64,000 nt of DNA from assembly GCF_901000735.1 (NCBI RefSeq), contig NC_081543.1, positions 19,758,079 through 19,822,078 on the forward strand, in the 5' to 3' direction. The position numbers were made by a program, and so were the translations under genes. The notes beneath the pieces are model-generated. The model was not told where the DNA came from. It made no database searches and saw only the letters and a program-made list of their open reading frames with translations. Source of the DNA: Corylus avellana. Lineage: Eukaryota > Streptophyta > Magnoliopsida > Fagales > Betulaceae. This document shows, in pieces, positions 11,105 through 23,371 of this stretch (its first letter is position 1; each line of letters begins with the position of its first letter).

Positions 11105-12595
11105 AATTCAATGTCAAAATATTTTCAACATCTTTTTTCAAAATATATTTAGCAGATTTACAATCAATACGCAAAAGAAATTTCTGGTTGAGCAATTCAG
11201 ACTGAAATTTGGAAATACATAAAACAACAAAAAGAATTTCTTTTTTAATAGTACTATAATTAATCTGCACAGAATTCCAAGAACCAGAGTGGAATCGAAC
11301 AATTTGTTCTGGGAATTCTGGGTTAGGTCCTGGAGAAATGACTTGTTTCAGAATACCTCCAAAGCCAATTTCAGAGGCGTCAGTGTCGACAATTTTGAAA
11401 GAATTATCAGAAGGGATGCCCAGACAAGGGAGAGTCTTGACATGGAGTTTAATTTCATTGACAAGAGAAGTATGGATGTCAGACCAAGGGGGAGGATTGC
11501 CTTGTAACCTTTCAAATAAAGGTTTACAATGTTTTCGCAAATCCTTGTAGAAATCAGCAATATAATTCAGAGAGCCAAGAAATCGTTGGAGTTGGGATTT
11601 CTCAGTGATGACATCAGGAAATTTATCAGCAAATTGAATCGCCCTGTCAATAGGACGAATTTGACCTTTAGAAATATCAAACCCAAGAAACCGGATTTTA
11701 TCTTGAAAGAGTTTGATCTTTTTGGCAGAAACAACAAGCCTGTTATATCTGATGGTTTCTAGGAACGATTTCAAATGTTTCTAGTGTTCATCGATGGACT
11801 TTGAGAAAACAAGGACATCATCAATATAGACAATAGTGAAATGACTGAATGGGTTGAAAATATCGTTCATGATATTCTGGAACTCACTGGGGCATTTTTC
11901 AAACCAAAAGGCATGACATTCCATTCATAGTGACCAAAAGGGGTAGTAAAAGCCGTTTTGTACCTATCACTATCCTTAATCTGGACTTGACAAAATCCTG
12001 ATTTCATATCAAACTTAAAGAAGACAACAGCGTCGTTTAGACGACTGACCAGATCCTTCCTATTGGGGATAGGATACCTAATCCACTCTAGCACATCATT
12101 GAGGGGCTTATAGTTAATGACTAACCTTGGAGCACCTCGTTCTAACTCAGCATTTTTCATGACATAAAAAGCAGCACAGGACCAAGGGGACTTACTCTTA
12201 CGAATAATACCCTTAGCAAGCAAATCAGCAATTTCTTTTTGACAAAATTCTAAAGTTTCGGCATTCATTTGAATAGGCCTAGCTTTAGTTGGGATTTTGT
12301 TTTCAGAAAAATCTTTAACATAAGGCAAAGAAACAATATGCTTTTTCCTATGCCAAAAAGCATTAGGAAGTTCAGAGCAAACAGAATCAACAATCAAGGT
12401 ATTGAAAGCAACAATTTTTGATTGCAAAAGCTCGTCAGAGAGTTGTTCAGCAATCTTTTTATACCTTAATTCTTGTTTGAGAAAATTGAGTTGTTTATGC
12501 TTGGCAGAGACCAAATTTAAACAACCGTTATCAATTTCAGACTCAGGAGCAAAAGGAAATTTTACTTCAAATCCCATCTTAAAAATTGAGACACC
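11105..12595 (-). pseudogene. Pararetrovirus RT-RNase H fragment (copy 1)
   Basis: The reverse strand encodes the reverse transcriptase and RNase H region of the viral polyprotein, matching 32,755-34,230 of unit B. The RT thumb/palm motifs (FKFDMKSGFCQV, then FGHYEWNVMPFGLKNAP) are followed by a frameshift near 11,878 that is shared with unit B. An in-frame TAG then occurs at about 11,780 where unit B has Trp. The RNase H part follows with DASEIGFGGIL and the DCKSAKYILKK motif. Both ends are joined to viral leader sequence. Confidence 0.8.
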
Positions 12596-12829
12596 AGGTA
12601 CCTCGACAACTGTAGTAACGGGGTGGTAGGCAAACTGCACTGACGGGGTGATGGACTACCAACCAACAGCTAGGATCTCGACACAGAGAAAGGTTAACAG
12701 GGGGTAAGCAAAGAGGAGAAGAGCAAGACAATACTCAGGGGGCAAAAAGGAGAGCAGGGTGTACATCAAGCAGCAAAGAGATCGCAACTCTTATGGCTCT
12801 GATACCAAAAAGGGGGGGGGGGGGAAGGT
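12596..12829 (-). other. Viral leader with primer site (minus strand, copy 1)
   Basis: Read on the minus strand, this is the start of the viral genome: the primer site (12,794-12,807) and about 190 bases of leader, cut where it joins RT sequence at GTACCTGGTGTCTC. On the other side a run of 13 G (12,812-12,824) joins it to the truncated movement-protein gene. Confidence 0.7.
12794..12807 (-). promoter_or_regulatory. Viral primer binding site, tRNA-Met (copy 1)
   Basis: Minus-strand TGGTATCAGAGCCA is complementary to the 3' end of initiator tRNA-Met, the standard Caulimoviridae minus-strand primer site. Confidence 0.85.
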
Positions 12830-13996
12830 GATGACATTACACTGCTGAGGAGCAGTGGGAAGAGGAGCATCAAAATCAGAAGCAGAGGGAGAAGTAGATC
12901 TACCTTCGTCATCAGTTAGGGGATGATTTCTAGTAGAATAAAAAGCAGAAGAAACTTGGGAATCGGTAGAAATTCCTTTGAGTTTCAAATCAGGGTTAAC
13001 CGGACAAAGAGGAGGAGAGGCGTTAAGTGACTCGTCCACATCTTTATCACGACGATGAAATCCTTCCGAGGTTGTTGAACCCGCAAAAGAATTTCTTCGT
13101 TCGTTAACCAACAGAGGCCTTTCATACAGAGGACGTTCAATCCTGCTGGAATGACTTAAATCAGAAAAATTGATTTTGACAGATCCATCCATATATTGTT
13201 GGATGTAATCAAGACTAGAGGCATCGTTTACTACTCGAGAAGGTTTTGCAATACCTTCCAAAAGCCACTCGTTGGGGAGGTCAATCTCTTCCCAGCGAAT
13301 CATTTTTGGAGTTTTGATTTTTGCATTCTGAGTAGAACTTTGAATTAACAAAGTTGATTCACCTGGATTCTTGATCACAGCTTGTGGATCCAGATTTGTC
13401 TTCATCAATTTATAATAAACACGATAGATGATAGCAAGGGGTCGGCTACCTTCTTCCATGTTATAACCAGAAGACAGAATATTAAGCGTTAAAGCTTTCA
13501 AAATATGCATATCAGACAAAGCAAGAGAAAGATTGGGAAAAACATCAAAATGAATAGGACCAACAAACAAGGAAGATTGAATCATTCTGAGTATACTGGT
13601 CTTAAAATCAAGAAATCTTGCGTCACGCAAGCAAAGCAAAACAGAAGCATTAATACCAAGTCGAGTCAATGGCTTGACAGCAACTTGAACACAACCAACA
13701 TGCAAAAACTTATAACCTTTAGCAAGAGAGTCGTTAATGAACCACTTGTTGAACAAGGTTATAGTTTGATCTTTGCCGGTAATAGCAAAGGTTTGTTCGA
13801 CAGTTTTGACAGAAAATTGAGATTTAAAAGAAGATTTAAACCAAGAAGTAGTGTAAACATCCTTAGCGTCCAGCTTAGGGATGTTCCATTTATCAACACA
13901 TAAATTATTATCAGATTCGACAGAGAAATTTTCATAGTTAACCACGTCCGGTGGCAAACTAGAATTAGAGCTGACAGAAGAATTAGATCTCCACAT
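12830..13996 (-). pseudogene. Pararetrovirus movement-protein region (copy 1)
   Basis: The minus-strand frame begins at ATG 13,996 (MWRSNSSVSS) and stays open through the movement-protein core (FVGPIHFDVFPNLSLALSDM, 30K superfamily type), which would serve cell-to-cell transport. It is cut at about 12,830, where a G-run joins it to a viral primer site. The rest of ORF1 is missing, so this is a 3'-truncated copy. The window sequence is lost in Ns just upstream at 14,043. Confidence 0.8.
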
Positions 13997-14042
13997 TTTG
14001 ACACACAATCTAAACTCAAAATCACACACTCAGTAAAGTCTT

Positions 14043-14142
14043 NNNNNNNNNNNNNNNNNNNNNNNNNNNNNNNNNNNNNNNNNNNNNNNNNNNNNNNNNN
14101 NNNNNNNNNNNNNNNNNNNNNNNNNNNNNNNNNNNNNNNNNN
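14043..14142. other. Assembly gap, exactly 100 N
   Basis: The run of 100 Ns is probably a placeholder of unknown true length. It separates two nearly identical blocks. Confidence 0.95.
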
Positions 14143-14172
14143 CTATTAATTTAGGTAGATATTTGCACAACA
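14143..14172 (+). repeat. End of LTR after the gap
   Basis: Only the last 30 bases of a gypsy LTR are seen (ending GCACAACA), followed by the linker AGTTTT and a primer site. Confidence 0.75.
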
Positions 14173-14178
14173 AGTTTT

Positions 14179-14196
14179 TGGCGCCGTTGCCGGGGA
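14179..14196 (+). promoter_or_regulatory. Primer binding site, tRNA-Asp (second)
   Basis: The same TGGCGCCGTTGCCGGGGA motif as at 5,583, six bases after the LTR end. Confidence 0.9.
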
Positions 14197-14483
14197 TTGT
14201 GACGAATTTTGTTTAAAATTATTTTCCTTTAGCTTTGTTATTTTAATTCTCAAATTTTAATTTAGCTGTTACCAAAAATTAAAAAAAAAAAATTATTTTT
14301 CATCCCTAATTTTTGTTTTCTGTTGCAGGTTGCGAATTGGCATTCTGTGATTGCGATCAATCGTCAGTCAAGTTCAATTGAGCACACTGTGATCGAATGC
14401 ACCAACCTACGATCGAGCGCAGTTCCAGGGAGCATCCGGGCCTGCAGTTCTGAAGCTGCCCAACTGAAGAAGTAATTCAGTTA

Positions 14484-15965
14484 ATGCAAGGTCGTCGATC
14501 TCAAGTCTCAACCATTCTACCACTCGATCCTGAAATTGAGCGGACAATTCGACAATGACCTAGAGACAAAGAAGAAGAAGAAGAAATTGAGATGAAGATT
14601 TGCAAGAGAATCCAAATTGGGCCAAGACCATTAGAGGCAAATCCACCACGGGTGAGGAGACCAATAAAGCAGGCATATGTTCCAGCAATCCTCCATCAAC
14701 CCTCTTGCATAGCCTATCAACCAGAGGTGGATAGCAGCTACTATATCTCTCCCCAAATACTCAATGCATTGACTCACTTCAGAGGCACAGCTACTGAGGA
14801 TCCCAACTTGCATCTTAAGGAATTCTTTGACTTATGCAAGTAGCAGCATGTTCAAGGCCTCAGTCTAGAGAGACTCAGGTTAGTCCTCTTTCCTTTTTCC
14901 TTGAAAGATAATGCTAAACTGTGGTACAATTCCTTGCTTGCAGAATCTATCAACACTTGGGAAGAATTGACCCCCAAGTTTCTGAAGAGGTTTTTCCCAG
15001 CTCAGAAGACAAAATAACTTAAAAGGGAACTTCAAATGTTCCAACAACGAGACGGAGATTTGTTCTTTGAGGCCTGGGACCACTTCAATTCCTTGCTTCT
15101 AAAGTGCCCATACCACAACATCCCTTAAGATGAGCAGGTACAAATTTTTTATGAAGGATTAGATGATACTAACAAAGGGATGGTTGATTCAGCTTGTGGA
15201 GGAACACTTATGGAGAAGAGTAGTGAGGAAGTTGTGGAACTTTTTGAGACATTAAGTGAGCATTCACAGCAATTCTGTTCAAGAGGAAGGAGAGGAATCA
15301 AAAGCAAGGGCATGTATGAAGTAAACCTCAGTGGGGGATCAACCAATCAGTTGGCTGCTGTAGAAAAGAAGTTGGACATGATTGCCAAGGCCATGACTAC
15401 TCAGAAAATTTCACCTCTGCAACAGGACACACCAATCCAGGTATGTGCTATTTGTTCCCATCTAGATCACACCGCTGAGAAGTGTCCTTTATCTCCTTTT
15501 GCAAAGCAAGTAGAGGTGAATTTTGTGGGACAAAACAATTATCCCCACAAGAACAACCCATACTCCAATACTTACAATCCAGGATGGTGCAACCATCCAA
15601 ATTTCTCCTAGAGCAATAATCAAGAACAGCATAAAGGGCCCCAACAAGCAAGCCAACCAACTCAAGAACCAAAGATAAACCAGCTGGAAAATATGATACA
15701 CAACCAGGTGACTTCACAACAGCAATTCATGGCTGATCAAAAACAAGTCAATACAAAGACTGAGCAAGCCATACAAAAACTGGAAGTGCAAATGGGTCAG
15801 ATGGCAAAGGAGCTGAGTGAGAGGAAGCAGGGAGAATTCCCAGCTCAAACAATACCTAACCCAGGGAGTCACCAGCAGCTGAAGGCAGCCACAGTTCTGA
15901 GAGGTCCTGTTCCTACAAGAGCACTTGAGCCAAATTTTGAGCTCAAGTGTAGCTCTTCACACTAG
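14484..15965 (+). pseudogene. gag: Gypsy gag polyprotein, broken (copy 2)
   Basis: This is the second gag copy, with the same domains as at 5,885-7,363 (gag core, CCHC knuckle at about 15,444-15,485, Gln-rich tail). Upstream of about 15,007 it differs from copy 1 by many substitutions and has its own stop after IRQ near 14,556, a frameshift near 14,590 and a TAG at 14,841. Downstream it is almost identical and shares the stops at 15,015, 15,126 and 15,609. The sharp change in divergence marks a duplication, conversion or assembly boundary. Confidence 0.8.
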
Positions 15966-16733
15966 GAGCATTACAATCACAAGTAGACGTGTTTGAGCAT
16001 GCATGAACCTCAAGCGCATCTACTCACAACAGTGGTACTGAAGCCACCGAAGGCGGTAACATTTTCCCTCTTGTTTTCTTCGTCTTACTTTTTTTACTTC
16101 ACATAAGTCTCAATTATCCTTTATGTTTCGTTTTCATTAGTGACCTTTGATTTACTTTTCTTTTGTTTGGCTTTCTAAAAAATAAAAAATAAAAAAAATT
16201 TGACATTCTGTTACTACGATCGAGCGCACATGACCCATACATGCGCATTTCTGGCCACATGCGATCGAGCGCACCAAGTGTGCGATCGAGCGCACTCGGA
16301 CAGCAGGGCCTGCGACCTATTTTAGGTCACTTTTTCCCATGGCCCACAACTACTCTCCCGGCGCCGTACAGGTCCTCCCAAACTCCCCGCCTCCGGCACT
16401 TGTCCTCCTCCCATCTTGCACCTAGTTTTCACCAAATCCCCTACACCACCACCATATAAGACCCTTCTCCGGCCACCAGACCACCATCTTTCCACTAAAA
16501 CCACTTCATACATCCCATTATCACCTCCAAACTTCAGTATCTCCGAACACTCATCCAACCTCCAAATTTCTTCAATATTCTTGCAATTGTGGGTGCTCAT
16601 CCACCCACATTGCCTCTGTGTTGGGATTTTTGTGTGTTTGTAGGGAGTTTTGAGCATCTTTGGCCATAGTTGTCTTTGTGGTCATCAGAAGTGTACACCA
16701 CCTGTTCGACAAAAGTCCCCAGTCAAGCTCACA

Positions 16734-17846
16734 ATGCCTAGAGCCCATGCTTCATCATCCCAAGGGTCCGAGGCCCAAGCCACCTCTCCTCCACCCACTT
16801 TTGAGGAGCGGGAGCTGCTGTTTGAAACCACCTTCACCATCAGAGAAGACTTTCAAAACAATGAGGCAACTCAATGGGCGGTCGCCGAGTTTAGGCGAAG
16901 GGGTCTCAAGAAGCTCTTTAAACCGGTCACCTCTACCGCCTACCGGAAGCTGGTCGTTGAATTTTATGCCAAGCTTTCCCATGACTGTGACAACTTGGCT
17001 GCTCTCTCCTCAAAAGTACGAGGGCAAATTGTTCATGTGACGAGGGCCGACATAGCCGTAGCCTTGCAATGCAATGATGAGCATCTTCCAGAAATTGCAA
17101 ATCTTGCAGAGCAACCTCCCCGATACTATGTGGCAGAAATCATTGAAGATATGTGCCAAGGGCACTATACGGATGCCCACCACAATGCCGGCAGCCAGTC
17201 CAAGCTACCTCGAAGGTTGTGGTTTGTGGATTCCATTTTGCACCGAAATGCCTTCCCCTTGGGTCACAAAACTCAGAGGTGTGATCAATTCCTCCAAACT
17301 CTCTACGCCTTCCACAAGGATGCATGGTACCCCATTCCCGACATCATTTGGAATCAAATCCATAAATTTTGGAATGGAGTGCACATTGGGGGAGCAGAGT
17401 CCACACATTCACGCCTTTCCCCTACTTGATCACATACATTTTGCGGAAGAAGGGCATTAAGGGCACCGCAGCTGATGAGCCTGTCACCACCACTCTGATA
17501 TATGGCATTCGCCAATGGAACAAGAGCTCCTCCCATATGCCCCGGGGCACCTCCAGAAGCTGGGGAAGAGGCGGATGAGGTCGAGCCAATGGCCGAAGAT
17601 GAACCGGCAACTGAGTCGGTAGCAGAAGATGAGGAGGAAACCTCAATTGACATTCGAGCCATCCAATACCGATCCCTTTGTGAACAAATGGCAGGCCTTC
17701 AGAGAGAGCTAGCTGATCAAAGAAGGGAGGCTCGGGAAGATAAGGTCCTCATGGATCAACGCTTAGCTGCCCTGGAAGAATTGATGCGGTCCATCCTAAA
17801 CCGGTTATCACCACCACCTGGAGCATCTACTTCTGGACAACACTGA
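16734..17846 (+). pseudogene. Plant-transposon-domain ORF, broken (copy 2)
   Basis: An almost exact duplicate of 8,132-9,244, with the same frame breaks and the same C-terminal coiled segment. One base differs near 17,497 (CTCTGATATAT against CTCCGATATAT). Function is unknown; the family is associated with plant gypsy elements. Confidence 0.65.
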
Positions 17847-18757
17847 GAGGGGACCACTGTCTAGCTGAAGACGTAAAACTTAGCGCTCATAGGAGGCACC
17901 CCATAGCATATCCTTTTATTTTGTTGTTTAGTTTATTTTATTTTGTTGTATTTATATTTCGTTGTGTTTTCGTTTGTGTTTTGTTTATTCTAGTGTTTTT
18001 GGTGTTTTTAGTGTTATGTCATGTTTTTCCCATTATGTTACTGCGATCGATCGCACCACGCATGCGATCGAGCGCAAGTCTCCATTTGTGGGACTACCGC
18101 ACTCTGTTAGTGCGATCGAGCGCACTTGGCAGCATCCCATAGATTATTTTTTATTTTCTTTTGTTCCATTTTTATTTAGTTTCAGTTTTGTTCCTTTTTA
18201 CTTGTTTGTGTGTTTTCTATTTTGCAGGGACAAGTGTGCTTCAATTCAAGTTTGGGGGTGTGCTATGAGCCATGCTTTCCAAGACTATGTCCACCATCTC
18301 CCAAGTACATTCTTTCCTTTACTCAGACACATTGGGGACAATGTGTCATTTAAGTTTGGGGGTATGGGCACACGTGTTTGTTCACACACACTTTGTTCCA
18401 ATTGCATGTTAATTGTTTTGTGTGTTGTTTGTTTAGTTAAAAAATATATATAAAAATAAAAATAAAAATAAATAAATAAATAAATAAAAATTATGCATGT
18501 TCATGTTTGTCCTAAAATTTTAAGTTGATTTAAAAGAATTGTGGCTTGAATTCATCAGTGAGATTAAAATTTTGAACACATGATTTGATCAGTGAATCTG
18601 TTAGTTTGGTTACTTGTTGAGGATAGTTGAAAAATCACATGTTTGATCTGATCACACAAGCACATTCGCACATAATCTGTGAGGTATGACATGAGGTCTA
18701 ATATGTGTGTTTTTGCATCTTGGATGAAATTTGATGACTTATTAGATGACACTTGGC
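17847..18757 (+). other. Gypsy element 3' noncoding region (copy 2)
   Basis: Duplicate of 9,245-10,155 with the same polypurine-like motifs, AAAT tract and TGCGATCGA motifs. No gene is seen. Confidence 0.6.
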
Positions 18758-18784
18758 ATATATATATATATATATATATATATA
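18758..18784. repeat. TA microsatellite at virus junction (copy 2)
   Basis: Same TA run as at 10,156. On the far side of the virus block the host element resumes at TATATATG (36,284), so the virus DNA is bounded by TA sequence on both sides. Confidence 0.85.
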
Positions 18785-19362
18785 GAGGGGATGATCTCAT
18801 GAGAGCTTTAGATTTCTTCCTATGCGTTTTGGAGAGAGCCATAGGAGGTAATCCAAACTGTTCACAGAAATTTCCCATTTCATACTTAGCTTTTTTGGCG
18901 TTTTTAAGCTGCTGTCTGATCATCTTTTGATCGATGCACATCTTAATGCCAAGTTTTTTGACAGTTGAAAACAAATCACCGTAAGTTAAATTTTCAAAAT
19001 CGATGAGACCAGTGTCAGTACTGATCAATTCATCTTTGACTTTGTGAGCAAATAATGAAGGCAAACCATCAATGAACTTTTCTTTCCAATAAGGTTTTTG
19101 ACTATCAGGTCTAACCATGACACGGGAAAGAAAAACATCTTGATACCATCTATAGTCAAACATAGTAGGGCATTGAAGGTTGTTCAGATAATCAGAAATA
19201 CGGGAGGTGATATTGGAAGGAGTTCCGACAAAATGTTTGATAATTGTATAGATCAGGGAGTTAACACCATCAGGTTCACCCATTCCGATTTTCTCATCGA
19301 AAATAGGTAATCCTTCTTCATCACTCTTTACTGCTTTCTTGATCTGATCTCTTCGATCTTCC
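18785..19362 (-). pseudogene. Pararetrovirus coat-protein fragment (copy 2)
   Basis: Duplicate of 10,183-10,760, an internal part of the coat protein without start or stop. It is truncated at the TA repeat and joined to leader sequence. Confidence 0.8.
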
Positions 19363-19706
19363 TAGACGCCAAACTCAGGCTTAAGCGGGACTTACAGGTA
19401 CTGGAATTAGAGCTGACAGAAGAATTAGATCTCCACATTTTGACACACAATCTAAACTCAAAATCACACACTCAGTAAAGTCTTAAAGGATCTCATCCTA
19501 GGTACTCACTCACTGGGTAAACTTCGTAAGCATAAGAGTTGCGATCTCTTTGCTGCTTGATGTACACCCTGCTCTCCTTTTTGCCCCCTGAGTATTGTCT
19601 TGCTCTTTTCCTCTTTGCTTACCCCCTGTTAACCTTTCTATGTGTCGAGATCCTAACTGACGGGGTAGTGGACTACCAACCAACAGCTAGGATCTCGACA
19701 CAGAGA
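19363..19706. other. Scrambled viral leader pieces (copy 2)
   Basis: Duplicate of 10,761-11,104, a mosaic of plus- and minus-oriented leader segments. Confidence 0.65.
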
Positions 19707-21197
19707 AATTCAATGTCAAAATATTTTCAACATCTTTTTTCAAAATATATTTAGCAGATTTACAATCAATACGCAAAAGAAATTTCTGGTTGAGCAATTC
19801 AGACTGAAATTTGGAAATACATAAAACAACAAAAAGAATTTCTTTTTTAATAGTACTATAATTAATCTGCACAGAATTCCAAGAACCAGAGTGGAATCGA
19901 ACAATTTGTTCTGGGAATTCTGGGTTAGGTCCTGGAGAAATGACTTGTTTCAGAATACCTCCAAAGCCAATTTCAGAGGCGTCAGTGTCGACAATTTTGA
20001 AAGAATTATCAGAAGGGATGCCCAGACAAGGGAGAGTCTTGACATGGAGTTTAATTTCATTGACAAGAGAAGTATGGATGTCAGACCAAGGGGGAGGATT
20101 GCCTTGTAACCTTTCAAATAAAGGTTTACAATGTTTTCGCAAATCCTTGTAGAAATCAGCAATATAATTCAGAGAGCCAAGAAATCGTTGGAGTTGGGAT
20201 TTCTCAGTGATGACATCAGGAAATTTATCAGCAAATTGAATCGCCCTGTCAATAGGACGAATTTGACCTTTAGAAATATCAAACCCAAGAAACCGGATTT
20301 TATCTTGAAAGAGTTTGATCTTTTTGGCAGAAACAACAAGCCTGTTATATCTGATGGTTTCTAGGAACGATTTCAAATGTTTCTAGTGTTCATCGATGGA
20401 CTTTGAGAAAACAAGGACATCATCAATATAGACAATAGTGAAATGACTGAATGGGTTGAAAATATCGTTCATGATATTCTGGAACTCACTGGGGCATTTT
20501 TCAAACCAAAAGGCATGACATTCCATTCATAGTGACCAAAAGGGGTAGTAAAAGCCGTTTTGTACCTATCACTATCCTTAATCTGGACTTGACAAAATCC
20601 TGATTTCATATCAAACTTAAAGAAGACAACAGCGTCGTTTAGACGACTGACCAGATCCTTCCTATTGGGGATAGGATACCTAATCCACTCTAGCACATCA
20701 TTGAGGGGCTTATAGTTAATGACTAACCTTGGAGCACCTCGTTCTAACTCAGCATTTTTCATGACATAAAAAGCAGCACAGGACCAAGGGGACTTACTCT
20801 TACGAATAATACCCTTAGCAAGCAAATCAGCAATTTCTTTTTGACAAAATTCTAAAGTTTCGGCATTCATTTGAATAGGCCTAGCTTTAGTTGGGATTTT
20901 GTTTTCAGAAAAATCTTTAACATAAGGCAAAGAAACAATATGCTTTTTCCTATGCCAAAAAGCATTAGGAAGTTCAGAGCAAACAGAATCAACAATCAAG
21001 GTATTGAAAGCAACAATTTTTGATTGCAAAAGCTCGTCAGAGAGTTGTTCAGCAATCTTTTTATACCTTAATTCTTGTTTGAGAAAATTGAGTTGTTTAT
21101 GCTTGGCAGAGACCAAATTTAAACAACCGTTATCAATTTCAGACTCAGGAGCAAAAGGAAATTTTACTTCAAATCCCATCTTAAAAATTGAGACACC
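19707..21197 (-). pseudogene. Pararetrovirus RT-RNase H fragment (copy 2)
   Basis: Duplicate of 11,105-12,595 with the same mid-RT frameshift (about 20,480) and the same TAG (about 20,382). RT and RNase H motifs are recognisable but the gene is broken. Confidence 0.8.
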
Positions 21198-21431
21198 AGG
21201 TACCTCGACAACTGTAGTAACGGGGTGGTAGGCAAACTGCACTGACGGGGTGATGGACTACCAACCAACAGCTAGGATCTCGACACAGAGAAAGGTTAAC
21301 AGGGGGTAAGCAAAGAGGAGAAGAGCAAGACAATACTCAGGGGGCAAAAAGGAGAGCAGGGTGTACATCAAGCAGCAAAGAGATCGCAACTCTTATGGCT
21401 CTGATACCAAAAAGGGGGGGGGGGGGAAGGT
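21198..21431 (-). other. Viral leader with primer site (minus strand, copy 2)
   Basis: Duplicate of 12,596-12,829. The tRNA-Met site is at 21,396-21,409 on the minus strand and the 13-base G-run follows. Confidence 0.7.
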
Positions 21432-22596
21432 GATGACATTACACTGCTGAGGAGCAGTGGGAAGAGGAGCATCAAAATCAGAAGCAGAGGGAGAAGTAGA
21501 TCTACCTTCGTCATCAGTTAGGGGATGATTTCTAGTAGAATAAAAAGCAGAAGAAACTTGGGAATCGGTAGAAATTCCTTTGAGTTTCAAATCAGGGTTA
21601 ACCGGACAAAGAGGAGGAGAGGCGTTAAGTGACTCGTCCACATCTTTATCACGACGATGAAATCCTTCCGAGGTTGTTGAACCCGCAAAAGAATTTCTTC
21701 GTTCGTTAACCAACAGAGGCCTTTCATACAGAGGACGTTCAATCCTGCTGGAATGACTTAAATCAGAAAAATTGATTTTGACAGATCCATCCATATATTG
21801 TTGGATGTAATCAAGACTAGAGGCATCGTTTACTACTCGAGAAGGTTTTGCAATACCTTCCAAAAGCCACTCGTTGGGGAGGTCAATCTCTTCCCAGCGA
21901 ATCATTTTTGGAGTTTTGATTTTTGCATTCTGAGTAGAACTTTGAATTAACAAAGTTGATTCACCTGGATTCTTGATCACAGCTTGTGGATCCAGATTTG
22001 TCTTCATCAATTTATAATAAACACGATAGATGATAGCAAGGGGTCGGCTACCTTCTTCCATGTTATAACCAGAAGACAGAATATTAAGCGTTAAAGCTTT
22101 CAAAATATGCATATCAGACAAAGCAAGAGAAAGATTGGGAAAAACATCAAAATGAATAGGACCAACAAACAAGGAAGATTGAATCATTCTGAGTATACTG
22201 GTCTTAAAATCAAGAAATCTTGCGTCACGCAAGCAAAGCAAAACAGAAGCATTAATACCAAGTCGAGTCAATGGCTTGACAGCAACTTGAACACAACCAA
22301 CATGCAAAAACTTATAACCTTTAGCAAGAGAGTCGTTAATGAACCACTTGTTGAACAAGGTTATAGTTTGATCTTTGCCGGTAATAGCAAAGGTTTGTTC
22401 GACAGTTTTGACAGAAAATTGAGATTTAAAAGAAGATTTAAACCAAGAAGTAGTGTAAACATCCTTAGCGTCCAGCTTAGGGATGTTCCATTTATCAACA
22501 CATAAATTATTATCAGATTTGACAGAGAAATTTTCATAGTTAACCACGTCCGGTGGCAAACTGGAATTAGAGCTGACAGAAGAATGATCTCCACAT
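21432..22596 (-). pseudogene. Pararetrovirus movement-protein region (copy 2)
   Basis: Duplicate of 12,830-13,996. It differs by a 2-base deletion just after the ATG at 22,596 (AGATCATTC against AGATCTAATTC), which breaks the frame near codon 4. The remaining movement-protein frame is open. It forms the left arm of the large inverted repeat with unit A. Confidence 0.8.
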
Positions 22597-22958
22597 TTTG
22601 ACACACAATCTAAACTCAAAATCACACACTCAGTAAAGTCTTAAAGGATCTCATCCTAGGTACTCACTCACTGGGTAAACTTCCTAAGGATCTCCTTCCT
22701 AGACATAAGATTTATCCACACATACCCTTGGCCGCGAAACAGCGCTACACATACCCTTGGTCACTCTCTACAGTCTCTTCTTCACGCCCTAGACGCCAAA
22801 CCCAGGCTTAAGCGGGACTTACAGGTACCTCGACAACTGTAGTAACGGGGTGGTAGGCAAACTGCACCGACGGGGTGGTGGACTACCAACCAATAGCTAG
22901 GATCTCGACACAGAGAAAGGTTAACAGGGGGTAAGCAAAGAGGAGAAGAGCAAGACAA
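22597..22958 (-). other. Viral leader, minus strand
   Basis: About 360 bases of viral leader upstream of the minus-strand movement-protein gene, matching the plus-strand leader at 23,009-23,371. It ends at 22,958, where the orientation flips. Confidence 0.75.
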
Positions 22959-23371
22959 GATCTCTTTGCTCCTTGATGTACACCCTGCTCTCCTTTGAAC
23001 CCCCTGAGTATTGTCCTGCTCTTCTCCTCTTTGCTTACCCCCTGTTAACCTTTCTCTGTGTCGAGATCCTAGTTGTTGGTTGGTAGTCCACCACCCCGTC
23101 AGTGCAGTTTGCCTACCACCCCGTTACTACAGTTGTCGAGGTACCTGTAAGTCCCGCTTAAGCCTGGGTTTGGCGTCTAGGGCGTGAAGAAGAGACTGTG
23201 GAGAATAGCCAACGGTATGTGTAGCGCGTTTCGCGGCCAAGGGTATGTGTGGATAAACCTTACATCTAGGAAGGAGATCCTTAGGAAGTTTACCCAGTGA
23301 GTGAGTACCTAGGATGAGATCCTTTAAGACTTTATTGAGTGTGTGATTTTGAGTTTAGATTGTGTGTCAAA
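22959..23371 (+). other. Viral leader of unit A
   Basis: The leader is about 410 bases before the ORF1 ATG at 23,372. It contains an imperfect repeat (GGTATGTGTAGCGC / GGGTATGTGTGGATAAA) and matches the unit B leader 29,765-30,175 closely. Confidence 0.7.

Noticed and set aside
13505..13903. 132-codon plus-strand frame opposite the movement protein (also 22,107; 23,465; 30,269)
   Set aside because: Antisense shadow of the viral movement-protein gene, found wherever that gene is.
23339..23371. Start of viral ORF1 upstream at 23,339 or 30,143
   Set aside because: These positions read GTG; the first ATG in frame is 23,372 (30,176 in unit B), which gives the same MWRSNSS start in all copies.
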